64,000 bases of DNA from Lumbricus terrestris (GCA_949752735.1 OX457036.1:16321433-16385432); one strand, 5' to 3'; positions 21,720 through 34,136 are shown, counted from the stretch's first letter. Notes: generated from the sequence alone by a model not told the origin. Translations and numbers: made by a program.

Positions 21720-22758
21720 CCCTCAGATTACCAGAATTTTTGGATACACTGAGTACAAGTGGGGTCAAAATTGACCCCAACACAATTTTTTCTAGAAATT
21801 CCTTGTTTTTTGCATTTTTATTAATTGCCAAAAAACAAATAGTAGTAAAGCAATTGGAACATGTTTAGGCTGTTGAAATGAATTAAATTTTTAATAGTTA
21901 TATGTATATTTTAATGTTCAAAGTGTTCGAGTGTTCAATGTCAAAAACTAACATAGAAAATATCTGGTCATTGCAGTTACAGTTTACAGTTGATGCGTGC
22001 ATACTGGGCATGTTCCTTGCACACATTGCATGTACAGGCTGCACAGATTATGCTGGCCTTTTTATCCTTTACCCTTGGACAAATGGAACATCTTGCCCGT
22101 TTCTTCAACAGGGTTGGAGACAACATCGTGTACATTCTCAGCATCAGATCAGCGGTGTCTATTCCACCCTTTGATGAATATTGTAGTCCATAATAATAAT
22201 TGGCTTCTTTGATGGAATATTGTTGTTTATCTCTACCTGACTGTGCATGCTGCTGAGCATGACTACAACTATTCCTTTTTAGGACAGTACGACACCAGTG
22301 CTGCAACGTCATGGAACCCAAAAATGGAAGTGAGGGCTTTGCGACCTTTTGTGGTAACAAAAGGAGTCGGAAGTTCCTTTCTGTTGGACTTCGTAATTGT
22401 GGTGATTTGTCTGGATAAATATGTATGCAAATTATTATCTAACACAGATTTTCTTCAGATAACACTATAGAAAGGATTTATAAATTATAATTATGAATTA
22501 TTTCAAAGGAAAGCATTGAAAGTATTCAAAAAAGTTATTGGGGTCAAAAATGACCCCACTGGTACTCAATGCTATAAAAGATTGCCAGCGCCCTCTGGTG
22601 GTAAACAAAGGATATTTTAATTGATATTTCGATAGAGACTAGGTAGGCCTACATCTTGAAAGTCACAAATATTAAATAAATTTGGACGAACAGATTTTGC
22701 GCAGTGTACAGTCAAAGTGGGCTTGGGGTCATTTTTGACCCCACTGGTGCTCGCAGGG
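21720..22758. mobile_element. piggyBac-like relic 1 (1039 bp)
   Basis: TTAA at both flanks (21716-21719, 22759-22762) with CCCT starts at both ends: CCCTCAGATTACCAG and, inverted, CCCTGCGAGCACCAG. Each end carries a subterminal GGGGTCA...TGACCCC palindrome, perfect at 21761-21778. The interior encodes only the C-terminal part of a transposase on the minus strand. Confidence 0.9.
21977..22360 (-). pseudogene. piggyBac transposase, C-terminal fragment
   Basis: The 127-codon frame contains KGGIDTADLMLRMYT, the piggyBac KGGVDxxDxM motif holding a late catalytic aspartate, followed too closely by a C-terminal cysteine-rich domain (RCSICP...CAACTCNVCKEH). The normal spacer between these is largely missing, so an internal deletion has occurred. 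The N-terminal catalytic core is absent. The partner copy at 60363-60797 keeps an N-terminal part instead. Confidence 0.8.
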
Positions 22759-22762
22759 TTAA

Positions 22763-23458
22763 TTTATCATACAAACTTGTTTGAATGACAAACTTTTGCG
22801 TTTTAATGTGACAAAATCATGGTTTTTTTGTACAAGGTACCGAAACGATATTTACGAAAAGCGCCATTTTCTTGCAAACAGATCGCCTTCTGCTATAGCG
22901 ATCCAGCGATATTATGCCACTTGTGTAACATGTACGGAAAGACCAGAATGTCTAATTTTGTAGATTCACTAACGTCCTGGCCTTGTTTTTCAAAAACCAA
23001 GCAGCCATAGCAGGATTACCAACAGCCCCGATAGGTCGATTATCGTACACATGTACTTATGTAGCCTATACTTTAATTGCGATTTTCTCGATTAAATTAT
23101 TTTCATAATATAATACTTCAAAGGAACATATCTCAGGTTCTACTGAAAATATCTGAATAATTTTCGCATTGACTGAAACGTGATTTCATGCTATAAAATA
23201 AAATGAAATGATCTCGTTTTTGAAAGTACACGACATGTGCCTGCTTTTGATAGAGCACCTTAGCCCTGTGTTTTATGCAAGCATTTCTCATGGACGTCTG
23301 TTTAATGGTAGCCTATTCACGCATAAACCTACGTGCCGATTGGCATTGGTTCTTCTGCTTACACGATTAACACAGGATTCAAACTATCTACTGACTGCAG
23401 AGAGAAATCGGCGATATTAAGCCAGAGGTTTATGAATAACAGACTTTCTCAGCACGGT
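22763..23458 (+). other. no recognisable gene
   Basis: AT-rich sequence; short frames without motifs. Confidence 0.5.
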
Positions 23459-23466
23459 ACTGTATC

Positions 23467-24793
23467 TAGACCTGGGAGTAACTTTGGTCAGCTAATCTGA
23501 CCCCACTTGACCCTAAAGTGACTTGAGGTCGACTTGAAGTGGACCTTTTCCGCGTCAAAACGACTTGACCCGACTTGGCAGAAAAACAACCGACTTCCGA
23601 CTTAAAGTCGACTTCTAACATGTATGGTACTAGCCATTGGCCTAGATCTACGTACGGCTACCAATGCACGAAGTCAAGCCAATTTTCCTGCAGGCATTAA
23701 TATCATTTAGTCCTACAAATGAGTATATATTATAATAAGGCCTCAACACTTAGTTGATGCATGAATTTGTTAAAGTGTTATTAAGCCAATTTCAGGCTGT
23801 TTGTGTTTTAGTTAAATTAGCTTTGTGATGCTTTGGGCCATAGGCTATAGTAACCTAGACAATGCGACGGCAAATTATTAGACCTATGAATTTTAGCTTC
23901 TCCATTGTCTGTGATTATTCAAATTACACTCATTATTATTATTGTTTAATATTAATATTAAATAAATTTGTAAAAAACGCAAGGTCTAAGATAAAATAGC
24001 GGACCGCGGACTGCATGGTTGCACTGAATGGCGTGCTATGAATCTATGATAAGCCTAATTTGTAATTCTGTTTTCATAATTATTTGGCCACTAACATCAT
24101 TTCGCAACTTAGCACATAGCATTGCAAACGCATCATCCTACAGTAGGCTACTACAGCTACTAGGACTACTCACTGGCAGTAAAGTCTTTCATTGTCCAAT
24201 TGACCCTACAATAGTTTTTCCGTCTGCAGGCAAGTTAGGCAACTCCAGATGCAGCGCTCCAAAGTAGCGCAACACTATCGATTTATTATAGGCCCTGTAG
24301 ATACAGCTTTCTTTGCGCCGAATTCACTGACCACTAGAAGTTCAGTGATTGCTTGATAAGCACACGTGCTAATATTTTAGTAACATTTTGTTTCACCATT
24401 TTAATTAAGCGCATGCCTAAGCGTGACGTTTAAGCATAAAATTACAAATTATATGAATAGATCGGCAGACGGCAGTCTGCACGATAGCCTACCGGCAAAA
24501 TAATCAGTAGCCTAGCCTAAGTCTCTGTTTAGCAAAGGCCTCATTCATTCTTATAACACACTAGGCAACAAAAGCTGCTTAAATGTTGTCACAATCATTG
24601 GTTTGAAGTGACAAATTTAACTATGTTTGTGTCTCAAGTCGGTTTAAGTCGACTTGAGGTAAAAACAACTTCAAGTGACTTCTATCTACAAAATTCGACT
24701 TGGGGTCAGTTGCGGTGAGCAGAAACGACCCGACCCGACTTGGGATGACCAAGTCGACTGGGGTCGACTTATTGGGGTCGACTCCCAGGTCTA
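23467..24793. mobile_element. hAT-type element (family B), copy 1, non-coding
   Basis: Terminal inverted repeats TAGACCTGGGAGT at both ends with the exact 8-bp duplication ACTGTATC (23459-23466 and 24794-24801). Subterminal sequence is rich in GTCGACTT/AAGTCGAC words. Alignable by eye over its length with 58275-59637. No transposase frame. Confidence 0.88.
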
Positions 24794-24801
24794 ACTGTAT
24801 C

Positions 24802-25640
24802 GATATTAATTGCACATCATGTGCAGGCTTATTAGCAGTATAGGCCTACCTACAAATGTTATATACAATGGAAATATAAATAGAGTCCATCGATTGATTA
24901 GCCTATACATCACTGGGGAACAAGCATTTTGCTACTGGGATTTCTTGAACTGTACCTAACCAAATTTGGCGTGTTGGTTCCAAATCAGATATCCGTTTTT
25001 GTCCATCACGTCTAGATTTTTAGTTAGGTCTATGTTCATGTTTTCGTATTTGTAATTGCTAAATAAACGAAAATCAGGATATTATTTTTATTATTATTAT
25101 TATTATCATCATTATTATATAACCTAATGAGTTTAGTTAATAGATTTTAACCCATTAGTGCCTAGCGTCCCCGTTTTGCCAAAGTTCTATCAACACTGCC
25201 CATTTGTTATCAACGCTGCTCGGTTTTATGATTTGCCAATGTACAATGTCAAGCAAATACTACCTTTCATTCTTTCTCTGTATTCTTTAGCGCTTTTGTC
25301 CTAACTTACAGAACTACACTGGTTATGGAATGACAATTATATTTAAGCTGCTGTTTCCACGGTATTTTCTGAAGTCTAATCGTTAAACAGACTGTGTTAT
25401 AGCCTCTTTCGTGTTTGTGACTTTGTATTACAGAAGTTATATGACATTTGACTTTGCTCTCATAAGTCTTTTGTATTTTTCATCTTAGAGGATTCAATAA
25501 TTAGCTGAAACATTGTGCATGGATTTCCTGTAAGCTGTAACCAATGGTTTTCAAAGATTCTGTTGACAAGATACATACGGTACCAACCGTACCATACAAT
25601 ATTCAAACATCAATAGCAATGACTATTCGCTATGTCTTAG
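24802..25640 (+). other. no recognisable gene
   Basis: AT-rich; an ATT tract at 25084-25115. A TTAACCCATTAG string near 25150 resembles a piggyBac end, but no partner was found. Confidence 0.45.
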
Positions 25641-25960
25641 TTCATTCGTTCATTCCAAAATTTATATAGCGTCCATTCAAGCAGACTACTCAGTGGCGCT
25701 CCCAACCCAGCCAATGCTAAAAGAAAAGTTCTTCAGCAACTGGCAGAAAGCAGACAAATTATTCCGTGGCAATAAGCGCAGCGCAAGCGGGAACCCAGTT
25801 CAACCCACTCCAAGTGGAGTGGTCAACAATCGAGAAGGCTTAAAGCAGTCTGACCGAAGAGCTGACCCGAGATACCAGCAGCTCCCCATTGGCCGTAGAG
25901 CGCAAAACTCGACGAGATGCTAAGTAGGAGACAGAGATCAGATAAGTAGGACGGACCACA
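25641..25960 (-). mobile_element. SINE or LINE 3'-end copy
   Basis: Inverted, the segment reads GGGAGCGCCACTGAGTAG...GACGCTATATAAATTTTGGA followed by GAAT-type units. This matches the 3' end at 63,345-63,425. The body up to ~25960 is unrecognised. Confidence 0.5.
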
Positions 25961-25984
25961 ACCAGTGAGACACCCCCAGACAAG

Positions 25985-26915
25985 ACAAGTGTTGCTATTC
26001 TGTAAGATAAGATAAGATAAGAATATTCTTTAATATACCAATTGCTATCCGCATTTTGGTGTACATACAAAGTATAACAAACAAACGTACATAATTTCTA
26101 TATCCAATCAATTTCAAAGTGTTTTAGAATAGCATAAAATCCTAAATCCAAATCCAATATAAATTTTAAATTTAAAAAAGAAGTTCTTTTAATGGCCAAC
26201 AAGTTATTCTGCACTTTGGTTTATACGGTATTACATTTAAATATTATAAAGCATCCTCGTCACAAAAGATTTCCTCGTTAGGTTGTCCGCCCTAGGAATG
26301 ATTCGGTCATGCAGTCTTGGCCTCATGGAATAAGGCTGGGGCCTCAATGGTGGGAGGAGTGGGTTTAATACATGTCCTGGATTAAGTAGGAGGGCAGCGA
26401 AGAGCCTCCAGTCCGCCGTTCTATACACAGAGCCTCGAATGTAGGATTGTCCTCAGGAAGGTAATGCATTCGGATCAAACGGTTCAATATGGCCTGCAGT
26501 CTGTCGCGTTCCTGCTGCCCCGAAAATCCCCACCATGCCGGGGCCGCATATAGCATGCGGGCCACTGTGGTCATCCTACAAACGTCATGCAGGCTTGGTC
26601 CCTTGAGGCCGTGTGCAGTCATGATTCGCAAGGCATAAAGCGACTGTCTTGCCTGGATGTGGGCTTCAAATCCTAGGTTTTCAGTCATGACAACCCCTAA
26701 AATCGTCATACTTTGGACCCGAATAAGATCAGGAATCTCTGCTGGAGCGAACTGTAGCATTCCTCGTCCCGGACGGTGAACAACCATCTCCTGAGTCTTT
26801 CTTTGATTGAGAGTCAAGTTGCAGCGTTTGGCCCACTCCGATACATGATCTAGTTCTTCCCTAATCGTGTCACTGTTGATGGCTGGTACCAGATGTAAGA
26901 GATGTGTTGTGAGAC
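25985..26915 (-). mobile_element. LINE 3' fragment with AAGAT tail
   Basis: The minus strand carries the end of a reverse transcriptase frame, then a 3' UTR ending in a TATCT/AAGATA repeat (25988-26012). It is truncated at about 26915, just after where the catalytic FADD box would be. Confidence 0.8.
26365..26915 (-). pseudogene. LINE reverse transcriptase C-terminal fragment
   Basis: Reads HLVPAINSDTIREELDHVSE, then WAKRCNLTLNQRKTQEMVV, ILGVVMTENLGFEAHI and ARMLYAAPAWWGFSG. These are the post-FADD thumb segments of a CR1/jockey-type non-LTR reverse transcriptase, where the ...LYASPAWWGF string is characteristic. The frame from 26817 down to 26365 is open (150 codons from ATG). Upstream catalytic motifs are missing. 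It differs in sequence from the LINE at 14.3-16.1 kb. Confidence 0.78.
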
Positions 26916-27199
26916 TGGAAGCCTGTTCAAAATAATACGCATGTAAGCAGAAACCGGGGAATATTTTGGAATCCGAGCAGCGGAGCGAGGGAACCGGTCA
27001 AGACGCTTTATTAAGCCAGATGGTGACCAGCAAGAACCGAAGAGCAATGATCAATTCTGCCGGTGGACAAGGACCACAGCAGCAGCATGGGATAAGGACG
27101 CTAAGTGAACACGCGACTGACGGAGCTGATAGTAACTGCTTCGTGTGACCAAGTTGACGTGCTGCGAAAGACTAAGTTCTTGGTCAAGCGTCACCCAAA

Positions 27200-27575
27200 G
27201 CGGGGGGTCCGTAGCTCAGTTGAGAGAGCGCTGGTCGTTAAACTGAGAGTCATCCACGCGACCCGGGCTCAAACCTCGCTCAGGGCATAAATCTATTCAA
27301 GTTTTGTTAGCTGCCATTGACGCTTTGCTGTTGTGTTGCTTGACTCGGGTTCTGCTAAAAAAAAAAAGATAGCCCCTCCTACTTCTGGCTTGGCCGAACC
27401 AAGAGTGATCCAGTACTTAGGCCATTAGTGTTAAGTTACCGAACCCACTGTTGTAAAGCTGACCCGCGTGTCGTGCTATAGTGGGCCGTATTTCGTATAA
27501 CCTGTACCAGGTGTACCTGTAATAATTCAGCGGTGTGTCAGATTGAATCATTAAAAGAAATTATTATTATTATTT
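27200..27575 (+). mobile_element. tRNA-derived SINE
   Basis: Box A TAGCTCAGTTG (27212-27222) and box B-like GGGCTCAAACC (27265-27275) at tRNA spacing, a body with an internal A-run (27358-27368), and a 3' tail of ATT units at 27561-27573. The anticodon and T stems do not pair well, so it is not a functional tRNA gene. Confidence 0.68.
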
Positions 27576-28764
27576 AAAGATCATGATGTAAATGGCAACT
27601 TTCAGACCCTATAGATATTACTATCTTCAGCTAAAAAATTGCAAAATTATTTTTACATTCGTAGAAACAAAGCTAGGAATGCAACATGGAAAACGAAAAG
27701 TAAAAAATTGGAATAGGCCTAAGTTAATTATGCATACATGTACGTTTGGCATGTAGATCTAGCCTACGTAGATCTAAGTGTTTATTTATGCATTGTATGC
27801 ATTGTGCAGCCGATAATTATTATACGAAGAGAGGGAGATGAAAAAGAGAGGATGACAGATAAATTTAGAAAAAAAGGATAGGCCTAATTGGAAAGGGTCG
27901 GGTGAACATGTTGACGGTGGTAAACAGTCGTTATCCAAAACTATAGTTTTCACCTTCACACATAATTTCGATCCCTGAACTCGTTGTTCTAATTTTGGTT
28001 TTAACTTGACCATCATGACTTTGTGTTCCATATTGAACAACTGCATTTGTCCTAATGCCTACATAATTATATACATAATGCATTAATTGTGACTTTAATA
28101 ATCTTATTTTGGTAGACGTAAACCCTATATTTGTTTCCTTTTTAAAAGTACCCTTCTTGTTTCAAAATAATTGTCTGCAAGCGCAATTTTTATCCTTATA
28201 CTTCCGCATTTTAATTTTCTGTCAATGAGCCTAGAACCCTGTCCGTTTTAAATTACTGAATGTAGGCTAATTACGGCCATTATCTCAAATGTTCGGACTT
28301 CAAATTAGACTTTAGTTAGCCTACTCTGGTGCCCTACTTGTTTGAACTCATTCATGGGTGGAGCATGCCATGACACGTGAGAACAACGACGCCCTTTACG
28401 TTAATACCAGCCATTGAGTTGCTGTTACGTTTAGCGCTAATATTAACCAGTTTTGGCCAAGTTCAAAGCATGTCACGACACGTGATAATCACAACTCCCA
28501 TGAAGTAGCCTAATTACGAAATATTAAATTCTAAGTTTGGCCATATTATTTGAAGACGCTCTTTTACTTGATTCCGTTAAACCAGATTGACAATTTGTAT
28601 GAATCAAAGCAAATGATACAACAGTTCACTTGTAAGGCCTGGACAGATAGCCTACATGTTATTAAGAACGTTGGAATTAGGAAATTAAAGACATTTTCCT
28701 GCGTTAAAAAACCGACACCAAGCGATATATTTACGAATTGAAACAGAATCATAATTGTATCGAC
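27576..28764 (+). other. no gene; candidate upstream region of the 28.77 kb exon
   Basis: AT-rich and unique-looking. Two similar CATG(A/C)CACGACACGTGA-like segments occur near 28368-28380 and 28468-28486, each with CACGTG. No TATA box was convincing. Confidence 0.4.
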
Positions 28765-29038
28765 ATGGTTGAAGTAAAAGCCGTTGTTGTTTGCGTTATT
28801 TCTGTGTTGTCCGTCTTCCTGCAAATTGGAATCAAATGTCAGCCGACTATCGACTCCTCTTCTGATCATGGCTCCTGTTTGCAGTTGGAAAAGGACTTAG
28901 AATTCCAGACAGCAGAAATCATGCGTCTGCGAAGTGTATTGGAAAGTGAACGGCAGATGAGAAAGTTGGTAAGTGAACGGCAGACGACGAAGACTCCGAA
29001 AAGTGAGCAAACCGACAGAGGTCACGAGTCACTGCCAG
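28765..29038 (+). CDS. candidate first coding exon: signal peptide plus coiled coil
   Basis: ATG 28765 opens 91 codons with a typical secretory signal (MVEVKAVVVCVISVLSVFL) followed by CQPTIDSSSDHGSC, a likely cleaved N terminus with two cysteines. A heptad-like helix follows (LEKDLEFQTAEIMRLRSVLE), then a polar tail with a repeated SERQ segment. CAG/GTAACA at 29036-29044 is a good 5' splice donor and gives a phase-1 junction. Read-through adds only ten residues before a stop. The phase equals that of the propeller exon at 17900, so both may belong to one gene family (signal, coiled coil, propeller). That is inference. I do not recognise a named protein; the downstream exon is not in this window. 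Confidence 0.55.
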
Positions 29039-29519
29039 GTAACATTTATGTCGTCTGCATTGTAGTCTAAGTGGAATTGAGCCAGAGTTAATAGCTGGGG
29101 CAGAGGTACAATAGGTGGCAGACCAAATAATCTTTTTTCAAAAAACCCCGGCCATAAACTAATCCAGTCGACCATTAACTTACTATAGGAAAATTGTCTC
29201 GGTCAATTAAGCTCATGGTCAATAACTGCTGAGGAACTACTTCATCGCAAATTTTGATCAATGACTCCCATTGACCTATTAGGCCTATATTTTTATATTG
29301 AGCATTAAGCTTGCATTCTACTTTATACAAGATACAGTTCTACATAAACGTTTTACGTTTATTACATATAGTAACGAATTCAAAACGGTCAAAATTAAAA
29401 CAGAACGCAATTACTATGCTGCGGACTTCTTAGAATATAATAAATATATTTTAAAAACCTGGAATATCATAAAATCTATAGTAAATTCAAAGACTGATGA
29501 TACTATAATTGAATCACTG

Positions 29520-31155
29520 CAGTGGCGTAGCTACCATGTGTGCAATGTGTGCAAAGCACACGGGCCCACGACCTCCAGGGGCCCACACAGATGGCTAAAT
29601 TAATTATTTATTATAGGCTATCCTAATTAGTAATTCACTTTATTTTTGTCATAGATGTGGTTTCTGTGAACACAGTTGCATTAGGCTCCTTCGTTACTTT
29701 ACTGGTTTCTGTCAACCGCCTTACTATTGTCAGGCAAGACTGTACTGAGTTCGAACTCCTTTTAAATTATGTTTTCGTCTCGAGGCGTGACTGTCACATT
29801 GCAATATGATATTAGTGTACATGTATGTGAACGATAATAAAGAATAGGTCCAATAAGCTTATAGTTTTAATCTGAGAACATGGAAGAATCGTAGGGCCTA
29901 CCGACATAAGATTTTAATTTCGCTGCTTCGCTTTCCTACGCAGAGGGTATAAGGGCGTGCCTGTGCTATCTAGGATAGGTGTGGTTATGTCCGTCTATAT
30001 GTCACATTCGTGCATTATAATTAAACGGTGCGCTGCAGAAACCTCATACGTCTCACAGGCATGCTCGTGTATTCCGGTAGGCCTACTTTGCTTGATTTGG
30101 TAACGGTAGTGACCTGACATCTCCCTCAACCAGGGTGAGAATTGCCGGGGGTTTCAATTTTCAATTTCAATTTTTATTTTATTTTCCTGAATAGCCTTTA
30201 TCACACAATAATTAGGCCTATGTCAGTAAAACAAAGGAAATTAGTGGTTATCAAGTGAAGACTCAGAAGGGATGGATAATCCCGCTATTAGGACCACCAG
30301 TAATCACAGAAGTAGGCTACAAAGCACAAATGTACATGACAGCCAGTTGAATCATTTCAGAAACACAAAAAGTTAGCAAAGGAATTTATAAGAAGTCAAC
30401 TTAACTAACGCCCAATCAATAATTAGCCTACCTAACTAAGACTTAAAGTGTTTCAACCCTCTCTAATCTTTCATCGGTTCATATGGTTGTCTTCTTTTCA
30501 GTTTTTCACGACCAAACTCCATGTGGATCATAGTCTGACCACCAGTCACTTTTTTTTACAATTCTCAAACTGCTCTCAACTCCTATCAGCTCTCACCCCA
30601 AAATCATAGAGAGACCAAAATTGTGCAGAATCAGGGTATAGGAATCGCTTATTTGCCACAATTTTTGCACTTGTAAGGAATATTGCTGAACTTTTTGTAG
30701 GTAGGCCTACTGTGACAGATTGATGATTGTATCGTTTTTGGTGTGCAAATTGCAAATCATGGACCATAATTGATACATGAATGATTGACACTTTTTGCTA
30801 AACAAAATACTAGAAAGAAAACTCTATGATACCATGACACCGTTTTAAGTAGGCCCACTAATAATGGGTGGACAAAATTAAGTAAACGTGATAGATTTTA
30901 AATTTCGACTGAGAAATCACTGCAGTTATAACACTTTATTTCATCTGTCTCATTCGTGCAGCATTTATGTTTATTCTGTGAGCTGTAGGCCTATTTCGTG
31001 TGTTAGGTATAAATACCGTATAATAGAAACACGCCATTGATTAGATTTTGGCGATCTTAATTGCTAGAACGCGAAGGCATCGGCCCTACAAGGCCAGGCA
31101 GGGGCCCATGCGGAACCTCTGCACACGGGCCCACAAAAAGCTAGCTACGCCACTG
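29520..31155. mobile_element. hAT-type element nested in the LINE, non-coding
   Basis: Ends CAGTGGCGTAGCTA at both sides with the exact 8-bp duplication AATCACTG (29512-29519 and 31156-31163). GGGCCCAC words lie just inside each end. No transposase frame over 1636 bp. Removing it restores LINE continuity. Confidence 0.92.
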
Positions 31156-32338
31156 AATCACTGACAATTAATGGACATCCTATTACAGACAGTGAATTAA
31201 TGGCAGAAAAATTCAATAATTACTTAACTGGAATTGCTCAGAATCTATCGAGAAAAATTCCCGTTTCAACTAGTTCGTTTATGAATTAACTGAAACCCTC
31301 ATCCCTTAATTCATTTGCTGTGAACTAAACATCGCCTGAAGAATTACTAGAGTTTAATCAAGCTCTGAAACTCACTCATAGTCCTGGACCGGATCAACGT
31401 GATCCGAGAATAGTTAGTCCAAACCTGGATCTTATAGCAATCACACGAGCCAATATAATCAATTGTTCTGATGAATTGAAACGATCTACAGTTACTCCAA
31501 TATTCAAACAAGGTAATAAAGATGACTTAACAAACTATAGACCGATATCAATATTGCCCTACTTCTCTAAACTACTAGAAAAGGTAATGTATCATAGACT
31601 GTATAATTACATATCCAAATTCAATATTCTATACCCTTTTCAGCATGGCTTTAGATCAGGCCATTCGACTTCAATGTCACTGATAAATATCCATGATAAG
31701 ATTTCTGAAGCCATTGACAAAAATGAATTTTCCATAGGAATTTTTTTGATCTAACCAAAATATTTGACACTGTAGATCATGAGATACTAATTAAAAAATT
31801 AAAAAAGCTACGGTGTTAGCCTGTAAGGGGTAACTCTCTTTCCTGGTTCAAGGATTATCTTAGTCATAGACAACAGCAAGTCAAATGCAATGGCACAACT
31901 TCAAGCTGGAAATTAATGAAATTAAGAGTACCACAAGGCCCAATATTAGGTCCTCTGCTATTCTTGATATACATCAACGACCTTCCCAATATATCCTCTG
32001 TCCTGCACTTTGTAATATTTGCTGACGACTCCAATATCTTCGTCTCACACAAATGCTATGAGGAATTATTTCGAATCCTTAATGAAGAACTTGTACTAGT
32101 GTCTGATTGGTTCAAGGCAAGCAAACTATCTCTTAACTTGACAAAAACCAACTACATTCTCTTCTGCTGTCACAGGAAATCAACTCCACAACTGAGGGGA
32201 AAAGTTCATATAGACAATATCGATATTCCACAAGTCAATTCTGTAACCAAAATCGTTGGAGTCTATGTGGACCAACATTTAACCTGGAATGTACACATAG
32301 AACACATTGCACTAAAACTGGCTAAAACATAGGAATAC
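31156..32338 (+). pseudogene. broken LINE reverse transcriptase
   Basis: Segments read NYRPISILPYFSKLL and QHGFRSGHSTSMSL (31476-31754), then VPQGPILGPLLFLIYIND and FADDSNIF (31916-32332). A stop interrupts the catalytic palm motif at ~31750, explained by one lost base after a T-run. Further stops occur upstream (31287, 31328) and a one-base loss near 32330. It is clearly related to the LINE at 14.3-16.1 kb but not identical to it. Confidence 0.85.
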
Positions 32339-33647
32339 TGTAGCGGAACTAGGGCTGGGCAAAACCACCAGGAACCGAACCCCAAACCCTAGTTGTCAAG
32401 GTACCGTCCGTCCACGTAGTTAAGGCTTCAACTGTTGATTGAAGACTAGCCAGTTAGGCCTAAAACACATTTATTCGCTGATCAAAGAAGAAACTCGCAA
32501 TGCAGTCCACAGTCAACTTCTGTAGCGCCAGTGTTCGGAGCAAGTTCGGAGCAATGTTCGGAGCAAGTTCGGAGCTATTCATGTAGCGCCACAGTCCAAA
32601 CTAATGCACCACTGTTCGCAGCAATTGTCAATGTAGAACGCCGATTCCTCGTCGTGTAGATCACCGCTGCATCGCCAGCACCCGCAGAAAGTCTGTGTAG
32701 CGGTCAGGATTCGAATCCGAATCGTCGTTGCGTAGACAGAAACTGAACCTCTGTACTCACCCGGTCGGAAGCGTTGGCAGGTCCGGCGTCGAATCCCGGT
32801 AGAACGCGTCGGCAGGTCAGGAATTGAACCCCAGTCATCGGCGTTGCACAGCAAAGGTCACCAAACCTTTTCGTCGTCGACAGCGTTGAGTTGCGGTCGT
32901 CGTTGCTCAGCGAAGGTCACCAAACCTTCCGTCGTCAGCAGGCGTCGAATCCCAGTAGAACGCGTCGACAGGTCAGGAATTGAACCCCAGTCATCGGCGT
33001 TGCACAGCAAAGGTCACCAAACCTTTCGTCGTCGACAAGCGTTGAGTTGCCGTCGTCGTAGATTCACCGTGCGCTCTCCGAAGCGTTTTCACCGCAACTC
33101 CGCTGCTTTCAGGCCGACAGGTAATCGTACTGCAACTCGAACCCGAGTCCCTCGGCTGTCGTGACTCTCCTCTTTCTCTTCGCGATCGAAGACGGTTTCT
33201 TCGTTGACTGCTCGCTGACTGTACGATTCGATAACTCTGTGTTCCCTGACGTGACTGTTCGGCTCTGTTGACTCCCGTGCCTGCGTGCGCACTCGTATAT
33301 ATATATATCGCGAGGCCACGCCTCCTAGGCCATGTAGATGCTAGGCTTCGTTACCTTAGGCCACACCCCTAGTCCATGTAGATGCTATGTTTCGTTACCT
33401 TAGGCCACACCCCTAGGCCATGTAGATGCTAGGCTTCGTTACCTTAGGCCACACCCCCTAGGCCATGTAGATGCTAGGCTTCGTTACCTTAGGCCACACC
33501 CCCTAGGCCATGTAGATGCTAGGCTTCGTTACTTGGGAGGCACGTAGGCCAACTGACGTGTCACGCTGTCCAGCAATACTTAGACGGACAGCGGCACGTA
33601 CACTCAAAATGATTAAAAATAAAATCCTACGGGCCCAATCTCCAACA
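32339..33647. mobile_element. solo LTR nested in the LINE (1.3 kb)
   Basis: Starts TGTAGCGGAAC and ends CCAACA, flanked by ATAC (32335-32338 and 33648-33651), or AATAC if the end is taken one base earlier. The LINE reads on across the duplicated site. No internal coding region, so it is a solo LTR or LTR-like insertion. Its TGTAGCGG start equals that of the LTR at 5812. Interior: repeated GTTCGGAGCAA (32535-32580), duplicated AAGGTCACCAAACC blocks (32855-33030), a TA tract (33297-33310) and a tandem repeat at 33326-33535. Confidence 0.75.
33326..33535 (+). repeat. 44-46 bp tandem repeat in the solo LTR
   Basis: About five copies of a unit starting GGCCATGTAGATGCTAGGCT and continuing into TTAGGCCACACCCC; the last is partial. 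Confidence 0.92.
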
Positions 33648-33725
33648 ATACTAACCCGAATATCTTACTTACTGCATAGAAACATTCTGCTCACCTTGTA
33701 CTACTCTATGTTCTACCCGTACACA

Positions 33726-34136
33726 GGGGTTTCTATCCCTAAACATGGCCGGCGCAACTTGAACCCAGTGAAAAACAGGGGAATAAAAAAAGAGCCCAAA
33801 CTCACGTCGGTAAGGGGAAGGGCCGGCCATGGAGGGCAGTGTTTCATCTAGGAATCTCTCAAAAGAAGTTTCGTCAGAAATTACTCCCCCCATAGGACGT
33901 TTTCACAAAATGGTAATAGTTTTTGGTTACTATTTACATTATTTCACCACACGAACGACGAACTGTTACAATATGCCATGATAAAATTCGCTATTAAATG
34001 GTTATAATAATATTATTTGCTATTTTAACAAATGATATAATCATATTTATAATGAATTGATTTAATGTTAATACTTGCAAATACTATTATTTGTGCAACT
34101 TTATAAATGCAGTCCTTATATATATATATATAGTTA
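33726..34136 (+). other. no recognisable gene
   Basis: After the LINE stops near 33725, sequence with GGCCGGC words near 33748 and 33821, then AT-rich DNA with a short TA tract (34118-34132). Nothing identified. Confidence 0.4.

Larger units (their letters stand above)
29290..33725 (+). mobile_element. LINE (CR1/L2/jockey-like) split by two later insertions
   Basis: Collinear pieces lie at ~29290-29519, 31156-32338 and 33648-33725. The first encodes a basic region that precedes the reverse transcriptase (KIKTERNYYAADFLEYNKYI), the second the reverse transcriptase, and the third RISYLLHRNILLTLYYSMFY. The hAT element at 29520-31155 and the LTR at 32339-33647 interrupt it, each with a duplicated target. 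Frames contain stops and at least two small deletions. Confidence 0.85.

Noticed and set aside
23208..23420. 70-codon frame
   Set aside because: Short, in AT-rich unique DNA, with no supporting feature.
27205..27285. Possible tRNA gene
   Set aside because: Promoter boxes are present but anticodon and T stems do not pair; the downstream body and ATT tail mark a SINE.
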